Below, piece after piece: positions 50,690 through 58,433 of a stretch of DNA of 64,000 nucleotides. A model generated the notes under the pieces. The model was given only the letters and a program-made list of their open reading frames with translations, searched no databases and was not told the origin of the DNA. Made by a program: the position numbers and the translations under genes. Source of the DNA: Nonomuraea typhae (GTDB taxonomy: Bacteria > Actinomycetota > Actinomycetes > Streptosporangiales > Streptosporangiaceae); the NCBI RefSeq assembly GCF_009760925.1, contig NZ_VRLV01000011.1, forward strand, positions 62,001 through 126,000, given 5' to 3'. Position 1 is the stretch's first letter; each line of letters begins with the position of its first letter.

Positions 50690-51957
50690 CCGTCTCCTCC
50701 TCTTCGGCCTCGGCCTGCTTGGTGGCCGGCCGAAGAGGATTCAGCGGCTGCCAGAGCCTCTTCCAAGATCGCCGCTTGCGGGGTTTTACGCCTCGCCACG
50801 TCTATCAGTTCCTTACGGGCGTGACGGTTCAGCTCGACCGCATCGGCGACGAGCGGCAACGCCACCTGTACGGCTGCCGCCGTGTCCCCGGCCTCGGCAT
50901 GAGCCCTGGCCAGGCATGAGCCGTACCAGGCACGGTCACGCTTGTAGGACGGTGGGAGGCCGTCCAGCCCGGCCGTGAGCAGTTCGACAGCTCTGGGCCA
51001 GTTGGACAGGTACAGCTCGGTCATGCCGCGCTGGAGACGGAACCAGGTCTCGTCGTAGAAGTACATCCACACCGGCTCGTCGTCGGCGTGGCCGGCCGCC
51101 TGGCGGATGAGCCCTTCAGCTTCGTGGAGCAGAGCCCGTGCCGGTCGCGCGTCTCCTGCCAGCGCGTGACCCCTGGCGGCCATCTGGGTGGCCATGCCCC
51201 GGACACCCGGGGTCACCCGGCCGTCGTGCCAGCGGGCCGCCTCCGCCAGCCGTACCGTCCTGCGGGCGTTGCCGGCACTCCATGCCTGATGGGCCTTCAT
51301 GCTGAGCGTCGTGGTCGCCATGTTGACGTCGCCGATCTCCAGTGCCCAGTCGTGTGCGCGGTCGTACCAGGCCAGCGCGGCGGCCTGGTCGTCGATGTCG
51401 AGTGACATCCAGGCGACGAACTGGGCGTACTGCGCGGCGAGGTCCACCATCGTGTCGGCGAGCGTGCCACGTGCGCTCTGGGCCAGTTCGACCACGATGT
51501 GCGTTTGCTGGCGCACCACGCCGAGGAGCGGGCGGGAGCCGATGCTGTCCTCGACCTTTCTGTGCTCGGCCAGGCAGGTGGCGAGCCAGTCTGCGGTGGG
51601 TTGATCCACGCGGCGCGGGTCCTCGAGGGTGCGGACGATGCGCTGGTAAAGGTCGGCATCGGGCGCGATCGACTGGAGTGACAACGCGGGCATCGGCACG
51701 TGCGGGCGCTCGTTCAGGTGGAACAGCTCCGCCTCAGTTGTGCCGAAGGCGCGGGCGCAGAGGAGACGGTACTTCTCGCTGGGATAGTGATCGCCTCGTT
51801 CCCATCCTCGAATCATCCGCGTGAGATCGGTGATGGAGGGGAGCTTGTCGCTCTCGCGTTTCATCGTGCGGGCCAGATCCGCGACCGTTCCGACCTTTGC
51901 CTTGCGCTCGTCGCGCAGCCGTACGGCCCACTCGGGGCGCGTCTCAGGGGTGTCCAT
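50686..51957 (-). CDS. XRE-family regulator with C-terminal helical repeats
   Basis: The product is 423 residues. The N-terminal HTH region is VADLARTMKRESDKLPSITDLTRMIRGWERG. The C-terminal ~300 residues are Ala/Arg/Leu-rich helical hairpins like TPR repeats (AQYAQFVAWMSLDIDDQAAALAWYDRAHDWA, and so on). Such regulators are common in actinomycetes. It is convergent with the secreted-protein gene (4-bp overlap) and divergent from the small gene at 52053. It splits the sugar-acid locus and has no operator copy, so it is probably an unrelated insertion. Confidence 0.85.
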   Translation of the reverse strand: MDTPETRPEWAVRLRDERKAKVGTVADLARTMKRESDKLPSITDLTRMIRGWERGDHYPSEKYRLLCARAFGTTEAELFHLNERPHVPMPALSLQSIAPDADLYQRIVRTLEDPRRVDQPTADWLATCLAEHRKVEDSIGSRPLLGVVRQQTHIVVELAQSARGTLADTMVDLAAQYAQFVAWMSLDIDDQAAALAWYDRAHDWALEIGDVNMATTTLSMKAHQAWSAGNARRTVRLAEAARWHDGRVTPGVRGMATQMAARGHALAGDARPARALLHEAEGLIRQAAGHADDEPVWMYFYDETWFRLQRGMTELYLSNWPRAVELLTAGLDGLPPSYKRDRAWYGSCLARAHAEAGDTAAAVQVALPLVADAVELNRHARKELIDVARRKTPQAAILEEALAAAESSSAGHQAGRGRRGGDG

Positions 51958-52052
51958 CGTGCACCTCCGGATATTCGCGGATACGCCCGTGCCCCCGGCT
52001 ATCTCCTCTTGTCATCGTGCCCTGTCCAAGCGCTGGGGCTTAGCTCAACGTG

Positions 52053-52364
52053 ATGATTCCTTCACGAGTTTCCCCAGTCGCAGAGCCGGTGCCTTTGCGC
52101 CAGATGCTGCAGCTCCGCGCCGAGCTCGAACGTCTCGGGGTCGCCGCCGACCTCCACCACGGGTACGGCATGGCCCTGCTCAGCGTCTGGGTGGACCTGG
52201 TCGTCTGGTCCGACGGCTTCCGCTTCCTGTGGTGGGGCGGAGGGATCTCAGAGGCGACGGGGCGCAGGACGTACATCGTCCACTCAACAGGCAATCCTGC
52301 GGCCACAGCCCGGCGAATCGCGCAGCGCTATGCGGACCTGCGCCGCGAGCAATACGTCCGGTAG
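52053..52364 (+). CDS. Small conserved-looking hypothetical protein
   Basis: About 103 residues; ATG 52053, or GTG 52050 one codon earlier. The middle (LHHGYGMALLSVWVDLVVWSDGFRFLWWGGG) is hydrophobic and Trp-rich, and the C-terminus is a basic helix (ATARRIAQRYADLRREQYV). It is divergent from the XRE gene across ~95 bp. Pairs of XRE-type regulator plus small protein of this kind are frequent in actinomycetes. I do not know the function. Confidence 0.65.
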   Translation: MIPSRVSPVAEPVPLRQMLQLRAELERLGVAADLHHGYGMALLSVWVDLVVWSDGFRFLWWGGGISEATGRRTYIVHSTGNPAATARRIAQRYADLRREQYVR

Positions 52365-52422
52365 ACGACCATTCCTGCCTCACCATTCGCGCGAGCCGCG
52401 CCGGAGGCGCGCACGGGCAAGG

Positions 52423-52443
52423 CGCCCGAGCGGAGCGAGGACC
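52423..52443 (+). repeat. 21-bp direct repeat, copy 1
   Basis: CGCCCGAGCGGAGCGAGGAC plus a final C occurs again, identically, at 52509-52529, 86 bp away. The copies lie between the small hypothetical gene and its terminator. The rest of 52365-52542 shows no gene. Confidence 0.85.
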
Positions 52444-52508
52444 ACCGATTGGGGCGGGCTCCAACTGGCTGACCACCTCGCCGGGTAACGGGTGGGACCT
52501 CAAAAGGA

Positions 52509-52529
52509 CGCCCGAGCGGAGCGAGGACC
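52509..52529 (+). repeat. 21-bp direct repeat, copy 2
   Basis: Identical to 52423-52443. The pair could be the edge of a small deleted or mobile segment, but no attachment core or tRNA end is visible. Confidence 0.85.
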
Positions 52530-52542
52530 TTGCTTGTGGGAA

Positions 52543-52586
52543 GGGAGGGCCGGGGATGCGGTATTTCTCCGGCCCTCCCCCTTTTT
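52543..52586 (+). terminator. Rho-independent terminator with T-run
   Basis: GGGAGGGCCGG (52543-52553) pairs with CCGGCCCTCCC (52569-52579), followed by CCTTTTT. It ends the plus-strand small gene. Confidence 0.85.
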
Positions 52587-52615
52587 CCCTGCCTATGCGG
52601 CCTCGGAAGGCAGGG
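52587..52615 (-). terminator. Hairpin after the Gfo/Idh gene
   Basis: CCCTGCCT (52587-52594) pairs with AGGCAGGG (52608-52615). It lies 5 bp past the stop of the minus-strand gene at 52620. Confidence 0.6.
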
Positions 52616-52619
52616 AAGC

Positions 52620-53609
52620 TCAGGCCGGGGTGACCGGTGCGCCCGTTCGGGCTGACTCGTAGATGGCCAGGACCAGGGCCAGGGCTGCTCGGCCGTCTTC
52701 CGAGGTGACCTCGGGGGGTCGGCCGTCCCTTGCGGCGGTGATGAAGTCCGTTAGCTGGGCTCGGTGCGCCTCTGGGCCCATTCTGGGGGGGAAGCCCTGG
52801 GAGCGGTCTTCCTCGCCCACGACGAAGCTGGTCGGGACTTCGTTGTCGACGATCGCGTGCCCGGCGTCGCCGTGGACCGCGACTCGTACGCTGGCTCCGC
52901 CGTACGCGGCGGTGGTGGCGAAGACCCGGCCCAGCGCGCCGTTCGCGAACCTGATGACGGCCACCACCGTGTCCTCGACCTCGATGTTCTCGTGCGCCAG
53001 CAGCCCCGAGTACGCGCTGACCGACTCAACCGGGCCCATCAGGCCGAGCAGCAGGTCGACCACGTGTACGCCCTGGTTCATGAGGGCGCCGCCGCCGTCC
53101 ATCGCCCAGGTGCCGCGCCAGCCGCCGGAGTCGTAGTAGGACTGCGGGCGCCAGAGCGTGACTTCGGCGGTGCCGGAGGTGAGGCGGCCCAGTTCGCCGG
53201 CGTCTATGGCGGACTTGACGGCGCGGAAGGTGGGTTCGAAGCGGCGCTGGCTGATCACGGTGACACTTTTGCCGCTTTCGCGCTCGGCGGCGATGATGCG
53301 GTCGGCGGCGGCCAGCGTGATGTCGATGGGCTTTTCCACGACCACGTGCTTGCCCGCCTTCAGCGCGGGCACGGCCGCGTCCGCGTGCAGGCCGCTCGGC
53401 AGGCAGATCACCACCGAGTCGACGTCGTCCCTGGCGTACAGCGCCTCGGCCGAGCCCACGGCCTCGCACCCGTGCTTGCCCGCGAGCTCGGTGGCCCGCT
53501 CAAGGTCGTTGTCGGCGACGGCGACGAGTTCGGCCGTTCCTGTCATGTCCGCGATGAGCCTGGCGTGCAAGCCGCCGATGACTCCGCTCCCGACGATCCC
53601 GAACCGCAC
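52620..53609 (-). CDS. Gfo/Idh/MocA-family NAD(P)-dependent oxidoreductase
   Basis: Protein of 329 residues with the Rossmann start FGIVGSGVIGGLHA, the conserved EKP (VVVEKPID, catalytic Lys ~95) and a GGGALMNQGVHVVDLL segment with the likely catalytic His. Family members oxidise sugars, inositols or their acids or act as epimerases. It is divergent from a second Gfo/Idh gene, and operator D lies in the 94-bp gap. Confidence 0.92.
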   Translation of the reverse strand: MRFGIVGSGVIGGLHARLIADMTGTAELVAVADNDLERATELAGKHGCEAVGSAEALYARDDVDSVVICLPSGLHADAAVPALKAGKHVVVEKPIDITLAAADRIIAAERESGKSVTVISQRRFEPTFRAVKSAIDAGELGRLTSGTAEVTLWRPQSYYDSGGWRGTWAMDGGGALMNQGVHVVDLLLGLMGPVESVSAYSGLLAHENIEVEDTVVAVIRFANGALGRVFATTAAYGGASVRVAVHGDAGHAIVDNEVPTSFVVGEEDRSQGFPPRMGPEAHRAQLTDFITAARDGRPPEVTSEDGRAALALVLAIYESARTGAPVTPA

Positions 53610-53632
53610 GGACCACCTCCAGATCGCAACTT

Positions 53633-53644
53633 ATGACCTAGGAC
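53633..53644 (+). promoter_or_regulatory. Regulon operator, site D
   Basis: ATGACCTAGGAC matches ten of twelve positions of AGGACCTAGGTC, with the GACCTAGG core intact. It lies between two divergent Gfo/Idh genes (53609 and 53704). Confidence 0.6.
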
Positions 53645-53703
53645 TCTAGATTGCTCCCGCGAAATAGGTCAATATGCCGTGTAACCCAGAAAAGGAGTGC
53701 AGC

Positions 53704-54540
53704 ATGAGGCTCGGGCTCATCGGCCTGGACAACACCCACGCCGACCACGCCATCCGCCATCTCAACGCCGAGCGGGCCCTGGGCGACGTCCGCGTCGTGG
53801 CCCTCTGCGGAGGTACGGCGGAGCGCACCGCCCAGCTCTCCGGCCAGGGCGGCGTCGAGTTCGGCGTGGACCGGCCCGAGGACCTGATCGGCCGGATCGA
53901 CGCCGCCATCGTCATGGACCGCGACCCCGCCCTGCACCGCCCGAACGCCGAGCCCCTGCTGAAGGCCGGAATCCCCGTCTTCGTCGACAAGCCCCTGGCC
54001 GGATCGGTGGCGGACGCCGAGGCGATCCTGGCCGCGGCGCGGACCGGCGGCGTGCCGGTGACCTCGTCCAGCGCGCTGCGCTGGGCGGTGGAGGCGCTGC
54101 GCGAACGTCTCGACGGCCTCGGGGAACTGCGGTCGGTCGTGGCCACCGGGCCCGTGCAGCGCGACAGCCCGTACGGCGGGGTGGCCTTCTACGGCGTGCA
54201 TGCGGTGGAGATGGCGTTGCACCTGTTCGAGCCGCCCTCCGCGGCGCCGCTGGTCTCGGTGCTGCCCGGAGCGGTGCTCGCGACCGCTCGGGCGGGCGCG
54301 GCGCACGCCGTGGTGAACCTGGTCGAGCGGGACGCCGAAGGCGCCGTGCCGTTCACCGTCCAGGTCACCGGGACCCGGGGTGTTCTCGCCGAGCCGATGG
54401 CGCTGGGCAAGGACTACACGCTGCCCGCGCTCCGGAGGTTCGCCGACATGGTGGAGACCGGCAAGCAGCCCCTGGACGAGGCGGAACTGCTGGCGCCGGT
54501 GCGCTTCATGGAGGCGATCACCCGGGCGTTGCCCGCGTGA
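53704..54540 (+). CDS. Gfo/Idh/MocA-like oxidoreductase, short form
   Basis: The product has 278 residues and begins MRLGLIGLDNTHADHAIRHL. The GxGxxG is altered (GLIGLDNTHA), and the EKP is DKPLAG (Lys ~100). A good AAAAGGAGTG site precedes the ATG. The N-terminal pattern GLDNTHA is typical of a less-studied Gfo/Idh branch. It overlaps the convergent alpha/beta hydrolase gene by 23 bp. Role: sugar-acid redox step in this regulon, substrate unknown. Confidence 0.85.
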   Translation: MRLGLIGLDNTHADHAIRHLNAERALGDVRVVALCGGTAERTAQLSGQGGVEFGVDRPEDLIGRIDAAIVMDRDPALHRPNAEPLLKAGIPVFVDKPLAGSVADAEAILAAARTGGVPVTSSSALRWAVEALRERLDGLGELRSVVATGPVQRDSPYGGVAFYGVHAVEMALHLFEPPSAAPLVSVLPGAVLATARAGAAHAVVNLVERDAEGAVPFTVQVTGTRGVLAEPMALGKDYTLPALRRFADMVETGKQPLDEAELLAPVRFMEAITRALPA

Positions 54541-55234
54541 CGAAGGCGTCGATCTCGGCCTGGGCGCGGGCGCTGTCCGGCGTGTCCGGGTCGTAGAAGA
54601 AGCCGTGCTCGGCCTCGGGCAGCAGCACCACCCGCGCGTCGTCCAGGCGCGCGGCCAGGCTGCGGACGTGATCGTGCGGGAAGTAGCGCTCCTTGCCGAC
54701 CACGACGAACAGCATGGGCGGAGCGGTCGCCGGGTCGGCGTGATGCTCGGGCGAGGCGGCCGCGTAGTCGCCGCCGGCCAGGTGCTCGACCGCGGCCCGG
54801 ATCTCCGGGTCCATGCCCGGCCACGGGTGCAGCGTGCCCGGCCCGTTGAGCGCCACGCACCCGGCGGGCGGCCTGATGCCGTCCGGCGGCGCGAGGGCGA
54901 GCAGGGTGGCGAGATGCGCGCCGGCGGAACTGCCGACCAGGAACACCGGCCGCGGCCCGTCCAGGTGCTCGAGGAACAGCCGGTACCCGTCGGTGACGTC
55001 GGCCATCATCGCGGGCAGCCGCTCACCGACCCGGTAGCCCAGCGAGGCGCTGATCACGCCGTACTGGGCGAACCTGCGCATCTGCCGATGCCACTGCGCG
55101 GGCTCGCCCGCCCGCCAGCCGCCGCCGTGGACGAAGCACAGGGCGTAGGGGGCGTGCGGGGCGGGCGGGCGCAGGAGGTCGAGGTGGCGTCGCGGATGGG
55201 AATCCTGGTCGTACGGCAGGGCGCGGATGTCCAT
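54518..55234 (-). CDS. Alpha/beta hydrolase, acetyl-esterase-like
   Basis: Protein of 238 residues with the oxyanion-hole motif HGGGW, nucleophile elbow GSSAGAH (Ser ~118) and catalytic His in AEHGFFYDP. It resembles carbohydrate acetyl esterases and the hormone-sensitive-lipase group. No signal peptide, so it acts in the cytosol, perhaps deacylating imported sugars. Operator E lies 7 bp upstream of its start. Confidence 0.88.
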   Translation of the reverse strand: MDIRALPYDQDSHPRRHLDLLRPPAPHAPYALCFVHGGGWRAGEPAQWHRQMRRFAQYGVISASLGYRVGERLPAMMADVTDGYRLFLEHLDGPRPVFLVGSSAGAHLATLLALAPPDGIRPPAGCVALNGPGTLHPWPGMDPEIRAAVEHLAGGDYAAASPEHHADPATAPPMLFVVVGKERYFPHDHVRSLAARLDDARVVLLPEAEHGFFYDPDTPDSARAQAEIDAFVTRATPG

Positions 55235-55240
55235 AGATAG

Positions 55241-55252
55241 ATCCTAGGTCCT
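55241..55252 (-). promoter_or_regulatory. Regulon operator, site E
   Basis: Read on the minus strand this is AGGACCTAGGAT, ten of twelve matches to AGGACCTAGGTC. It lies between the divergent hydrolase (55234) and enolase-superfamily (55272) genes and would serve both. Confidence 0.7.
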
Positions 55253-55271
55253 AAGTTGAAGAGGATGACAT

Positions 55272-56612
55272 ATGCCGAATATCCAGATATGTCGGGCGCA
55301 TGCGGAGTTCACAGATGTTGTGCTTGACCATCCCCTCAGGTTGGCTGGAGGTGATGTCGACCGGTTCACACTGGCGGTGGTGACGGCCGAGGCCGAGAGC
55401 GCGGACGGGCGGCTCGTCCGGGGACGTGGGGCGAGCATGTTGTCCGTGCCCTGGGCCTGGCCGCGGTCGCCGCTGGGGTGGAGGGAGCGTGATCGGGCGT
55501 TGCGGGAGCTCACCGATTCCCTGTGCGACCAGGCGGGGCGGACCGCGCCGGGCGATCCCCTGACGATCTTCGACGAGCTGGAGGCCCACCTGGACGCGCG
55601 GGACGGCCACCTGAACCAGCGAGGCGGCCGACCCGGCCCACGGAACGGCCATATGAACGCGCCGGACGGCTCTGGGCCCATGCCGCGGCTGGCTGCGGCG
55701 CTCGCGCTCGGGGCGGTGGACAACGCGGTGCACGACGCCTGGGCGCGAGCGGCCGGGAAACCCGCCGCCGACCTCTACCCCGACCTCCTCGGCGTGCCCG
55801 CGTGGGGTCCGCCCAGGACGCGCCTGCCGGTCCAGCACGTGGTCGGCGTCGGCGACCCGCTCGACGAGGTACGCGCCTGGCTGGCGCGCGACGGCATCCG
55901 GCACGTCAAGGTGAAGGCCGCCGGACGCGACCCCGAGGCGGACGCGGCCCGCGTCACCACGATCCACGCCCTGCTCAGCGAGGCGACGGCGAAGGCAGGG
56001 GCAGGGGCAAAGGCAGAGGCAGAGGCGGGAGCGGGGGCAAGGGCGAAGGCGACGGCGAAGGCAGGGACGGCGGCAAGGGCCGGGGCGGCGGCGGGCGCCA
56101 CCGTCTCGGTGGACCTGAACGAGGGGTACGCCTCCCCGGCCGACGCGGTCGCGATGATCGACGCCCTGCCCCCCGAGGTCCTGGCCGGCGTGACCTACCT
56201 GGAGCAGCCGGTCGCCAGGGACGCTCCCCCGGACCCGGACGGCATGCGGGAGCTGACCCGCCGCCTGCCCGTCCTGGCCGACGAGTCGCTGGCCGCCACC
56301 GCCGACCTGGAACGCCTGGCCGCCGACGGCTGGAGCGGCGTCGTGGTCAAGGCGGCGCGGGGGCAGAGCCTGGCGTTGCGAAGCTGGCGGTTCGCCAGGG
56401 AGCGCGGCCTGGCGGCGATGGTGCAGGACCTGACGGCGGTGGATCTGGGCCTGGCCCACTCGGCCCGCCTGGCCGCGTCGCTGCCCTGGTCGTGGCCGGC
56501 ATTCGAGTGCAACAGCAGGCAGTACGCGCCGGGTGCCAACGCGGGGCTGGACTTCATGAACGTCGTCGACGGCCACCTCACCCTGGCCCCGCCCGGCCCC
56601 GGCCTGGCATGA
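55272..56612 (+). CDS. Enolase-superfamily enzyme with a low-complexity Ala/Lys/Gly insertion
   Basis: The protein has 446 residues, longer than usual. Key positions are present: KVKAAG (KxK), VSVDLNEGY (Asp ligand), YLEQPV (Glu ligand), LADESL (acidic ligand) and VVVKAARG (second Lys). About 39 residues of AKAGAGAKAEAEAGAG type are inserted between the KxK strand and the first ligand. A second irregular stretch (~115-140, Asp/Gly/Asn/Pro-rich) lies in the first half. The catalytic set is intact, so it is probably active as a dehydratase, racemase or cycloisomerase on a sugar acid. It is divergent from the hydrolase gene. Confidence 0.88.
   Translation: MPNIQICRAHAEFTDVVLDHPLRLAGGDVDRFTLAVVTAEAESADGRLVRGRGASMLSVPWAWPRSPLGWRERDRALRELTDSLCDQAGRTAPGDPLTIFDELEAHLDARDGHLNQRGGRPGPRNGHMNAPDGSGPMPRLAAALALGAVDNAVHDAWARAAGKPAADLYPDLLGVPAWGPPRTRLPVQHVVGVGDPLDEVRAWLARDGIRHVKVKAAGRDPEADAARVTTIHALLSEATAKAGAGAKAEAEAGAGARAKATAKAGTAARAGAAAGATVSVDLNEGYASPADAVAMIDALPPEVLAGVTYLEQPVARDAPPDPDGMRELTRRLPVLADESLAATADLERLAADGWSGVVVKAARGQSLALRSWRFARERGLAAMVQDLTAVDLGLAHSARLAASLPWSWPAFECNSRQYAPGANAGLDFMNVVDGHLTLAPPGPGLA
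55981..56098 (+). repeat. Imperfect hexanucleotide tandem repeat inside a coding region
   Basis: This is a run of GC(A/G)(A/G)(A/G)G-type six-base units (GCAGGG, GCAAAG, GCAGAG, GCGAAG and similar), about 19 units. It encodes alternating Ala with Lys, Gly, Glu, Thr or Arg. The frame is kept throughout. It looks like a slippage expansion. Confidence 0.85.
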
Positions 56613-56615
56613 AAT

Positions 56616-56627
56616 AGGACCTAGGTC
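56616..56627 (+). promoter_or_regulatory. Regulon operator, site F (perfect)
   Basis: AGGACCTAGGTC is the full consensus match. It lies 36 bp upstream of the GTG at 56664 and immediately past the end of the enolase-superfamily gene. Confidence 0.75.
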
Positions 56628-56663
56628 TTTTCTTCTGACCGCTGTCGTCCTAGAGTCGAGGCC

Positions 56664-57608
56664 GTGCGCGTGGCATGGATAGGCACCGGGCTGATGGGCG
56701 AACCGATGGCACGGCGGGTGCTGGAGGCGGGCCATCAGGTCACGGTCTACAACAGGACACCGGCCAAGACCACGGACCTGGCCGCCCGAGGCGCTTCCGT
56801 CGCCGCTTCTGTGGCCGACGCCGTCCGCGGTCTGGCACTCCCCGAGCCGACGGTGGAAGTGACCTCCGGCCTGGGCACAGTGGCCGACGCCGGGCTGGAC
56901 GCGGCAAGCGGCGGGCCCGATGGGGGCGCGTGGGCCGAGGTCGTGGTGACCATGCTGCCCTACCCCGACGACGTCGAACGCGTCTACGGCGAGGTGTTCG
57001 AGGCCGCGACCCCGGGCACGGTCGCGGTGGACTGCTCCACGTCCTCCCCCGCTCTGGCCCGTGCCCTGGCCGAGCGGGGGGCCGCCCGTGGCATCGCCGT
57101 ACTGGACGCGCCCGTCAGCGGCGGACCGGCGGGGGCGCACGCGGGGTCGTTGTCGGTGATGGTCGGCGGCGAGGCGGCGGCGCTGGAGAAGATACGGCTG
57201 GTGCTGGGGGCGGTGGCGGGCACGGTCGTGCACCACGGCGGCCCGGGGGCCGGGCAGGTGGCCAAGCTCGTGAACCAGACGCTGGTGGCCGGGGTCACGC
57301 TGGCCGCCTGTGAGGCGTACGCGCTGGCCGAGCGGGGCGGGCTGGACATCGACAAAGCTCTGGCATCGGTACGGCCGGGCGTCGCCGGATCACCGCTGAT
57401 GGAGTTCATCTGGACCCGGCTGCGCTCCGGCGACCTGGAGCCCGGGTTCAAGCTCGACCACTTCCTGAAGGACCTCGGCCTGGCCAGGGAGGCGGCCGGC
57501 GGGCTGAACCTGTCCGGGCTGGACCAGGTGATCGAGGTGGCCGAGCGGGTGCGGGCCGCCCATGGCGGGGACCGCGGCACGCAGGCCCTGGTGAAGGGGA
57601 CCGAGTGA
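56664..57608 (+). CDS. NAD(P)-dependent 3-hydroxyisobutyrate/tartronate-semialdehyde-reductase-like dehydrogenase
   Basis: Protein of 314 residues. The Rossmann motif is WIGTGLMGEPMA, the substrate motif DAPVSGG and the catalytic Lys lies in GQVAKLVNQ. About 35 extra residues (around RGLALPEPTVEVTSG, ~55-90) interrupt the early Rossmann domain. The start is GTG 56664. It heads a run of five genes joined by overlaps (to 60852). The enzyme probably reduces or oxidises a semialdehyde formed from sugar-acid cleavage. Confidence 0.88.
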   Translation: MRVAWIGTGLMGEPMARRVLEAGHQVTVYNRTPAKTTDLAARGASVAASVADAVRGLALPEPTVEVTSGLGTVADAGLDAASGGPDGGAWAEVVVTMLPYPDDVERVYGEVFEAATPGTVAVDCSTSSPALARALAERGAARGIAVLDAPVSGGPAGAHAGSLSVMVGGEAAALEKIRLVLGAVAGTVVHHGGPGAGQVAKLVNQTLVAGVTLAACEAYALAERGGLDIDKALASVRPGVAGSPLMEFIWTRLRSGDLEPGFKLDHFLKDLGLAREAAGGLNLSGLDQVIEVAERVRAAHGGDRGTQALVKGTE

Positions 57609-58372
57609 TCGTCGACTCGCATGTGCACGTGGGCACGTGGAAATATCCCGAAATTTCGGCCTACCTCCCGGACATGGCCGGCGCCGGCGTGGACGCCGCC
57701 GTGCTGGTGCAGTTCGTGGGCAACATCGACAACGCCTACCTGCTGCGCTGCGCCGAGGCCCATCCCGGCAGGCTCGCGGTGGTCGCCATGGTCGACCCCG
57801 GCGCGCACGGCGCGCCCCTCCACGTCACCCGCCTGGCCGCCTCTCCGCACGTCAAGGGCATCCGGTTGTGGGCAAGCACCCGATCCCCCGGCCCCGATCC
57901 CCTCGCGCTGTGGCGGGCCATCGCCGCCGCCGGACTCGTGGCCAGCGTCCGCGGGCCGCTCCAGGACATCGCCGACCCGGCCTTCGCCGCCCTCCTCGAC
58001 GAGCTGCCCGGCCTCAAGGTCCGCCTGGAACACCTCGGCTTCACCACCTACCCGGACGCCGACCGGAAGGACTTCGCCCGCTTCCTCGCCCTGGCCGGAC
58101 GCCCCGGGGTTCACACCATGTGGGCGGGCTTCTACGCCAACAGCGGCCGGCCGTACCCCCACCCCGACGCCGACCCGTACCTGCGTGAGGCGGTCGCCGC
58201 CTACGGCGCCCGCCGGATCACCTGGAGCGGCGACTGGAACCGGCCCGACCCCGGTCCCGGCGACTACGCCGCGGCCATCCGGCACGTGCTGGAGCGCCCC
58301 TATCTGACCGACGCCGACAAGCGCTGGATCCTGGGCGGCTCCGCGGCCGAGTTGTTCGGGCTGGGCCGGTGA
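57605..58372 (+). CDS. Amidohydrolase-family TIM-barrel hydrolase/lactonase
   Basis: The product is 255 residues from GTG 57605, overlapping the previous stop (GTGA). Metal ligands begin with DSHVHVG, then KVRLEHLGF and ITWSGDWN, as in amidohydrolase-2 proteins, some of which are sugar lactonases. In this operon a lactonase acting between a dehydrogenase and a dehydratase would make sense, but this is inference. Confidence 0.85.
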   Translation: MIVDSHVHVGTWKYPEISAYLPDMAGAGVDAAVLVQFVGNIDNAYLLRCAEAHPGRLAVVAMVDPGAHGAPLHVTRLAASPHVKGIRLWASTRSPGPDPLALWRAIAAAGLVASVRGPLQDIADPAFAALLDELPGLKVRLEHLGFTTYPDADRKDFARFLALAGRPGVHTMWAGFYANSGRPYPHPDADPYLREAVAAYGARRITWSGDWNRPDPGPGDYAAAIRHVLERPYLTDADKRWILGGSAAELFGLGR

Positions 58373-58433
58373 GCGTGCAGACCGGGGTACGCGGTGAACC
58401 GGTGAGCGTGCGGGCCGGGTGCGAGGTGGGGCC

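Noticed and set aside
52423..52529. CRISPR array or integrative-element attachment site
   Set aside because: Just two 21-bp repeats, no regular spacers, no cas genes, no integrase and no tRNA end.
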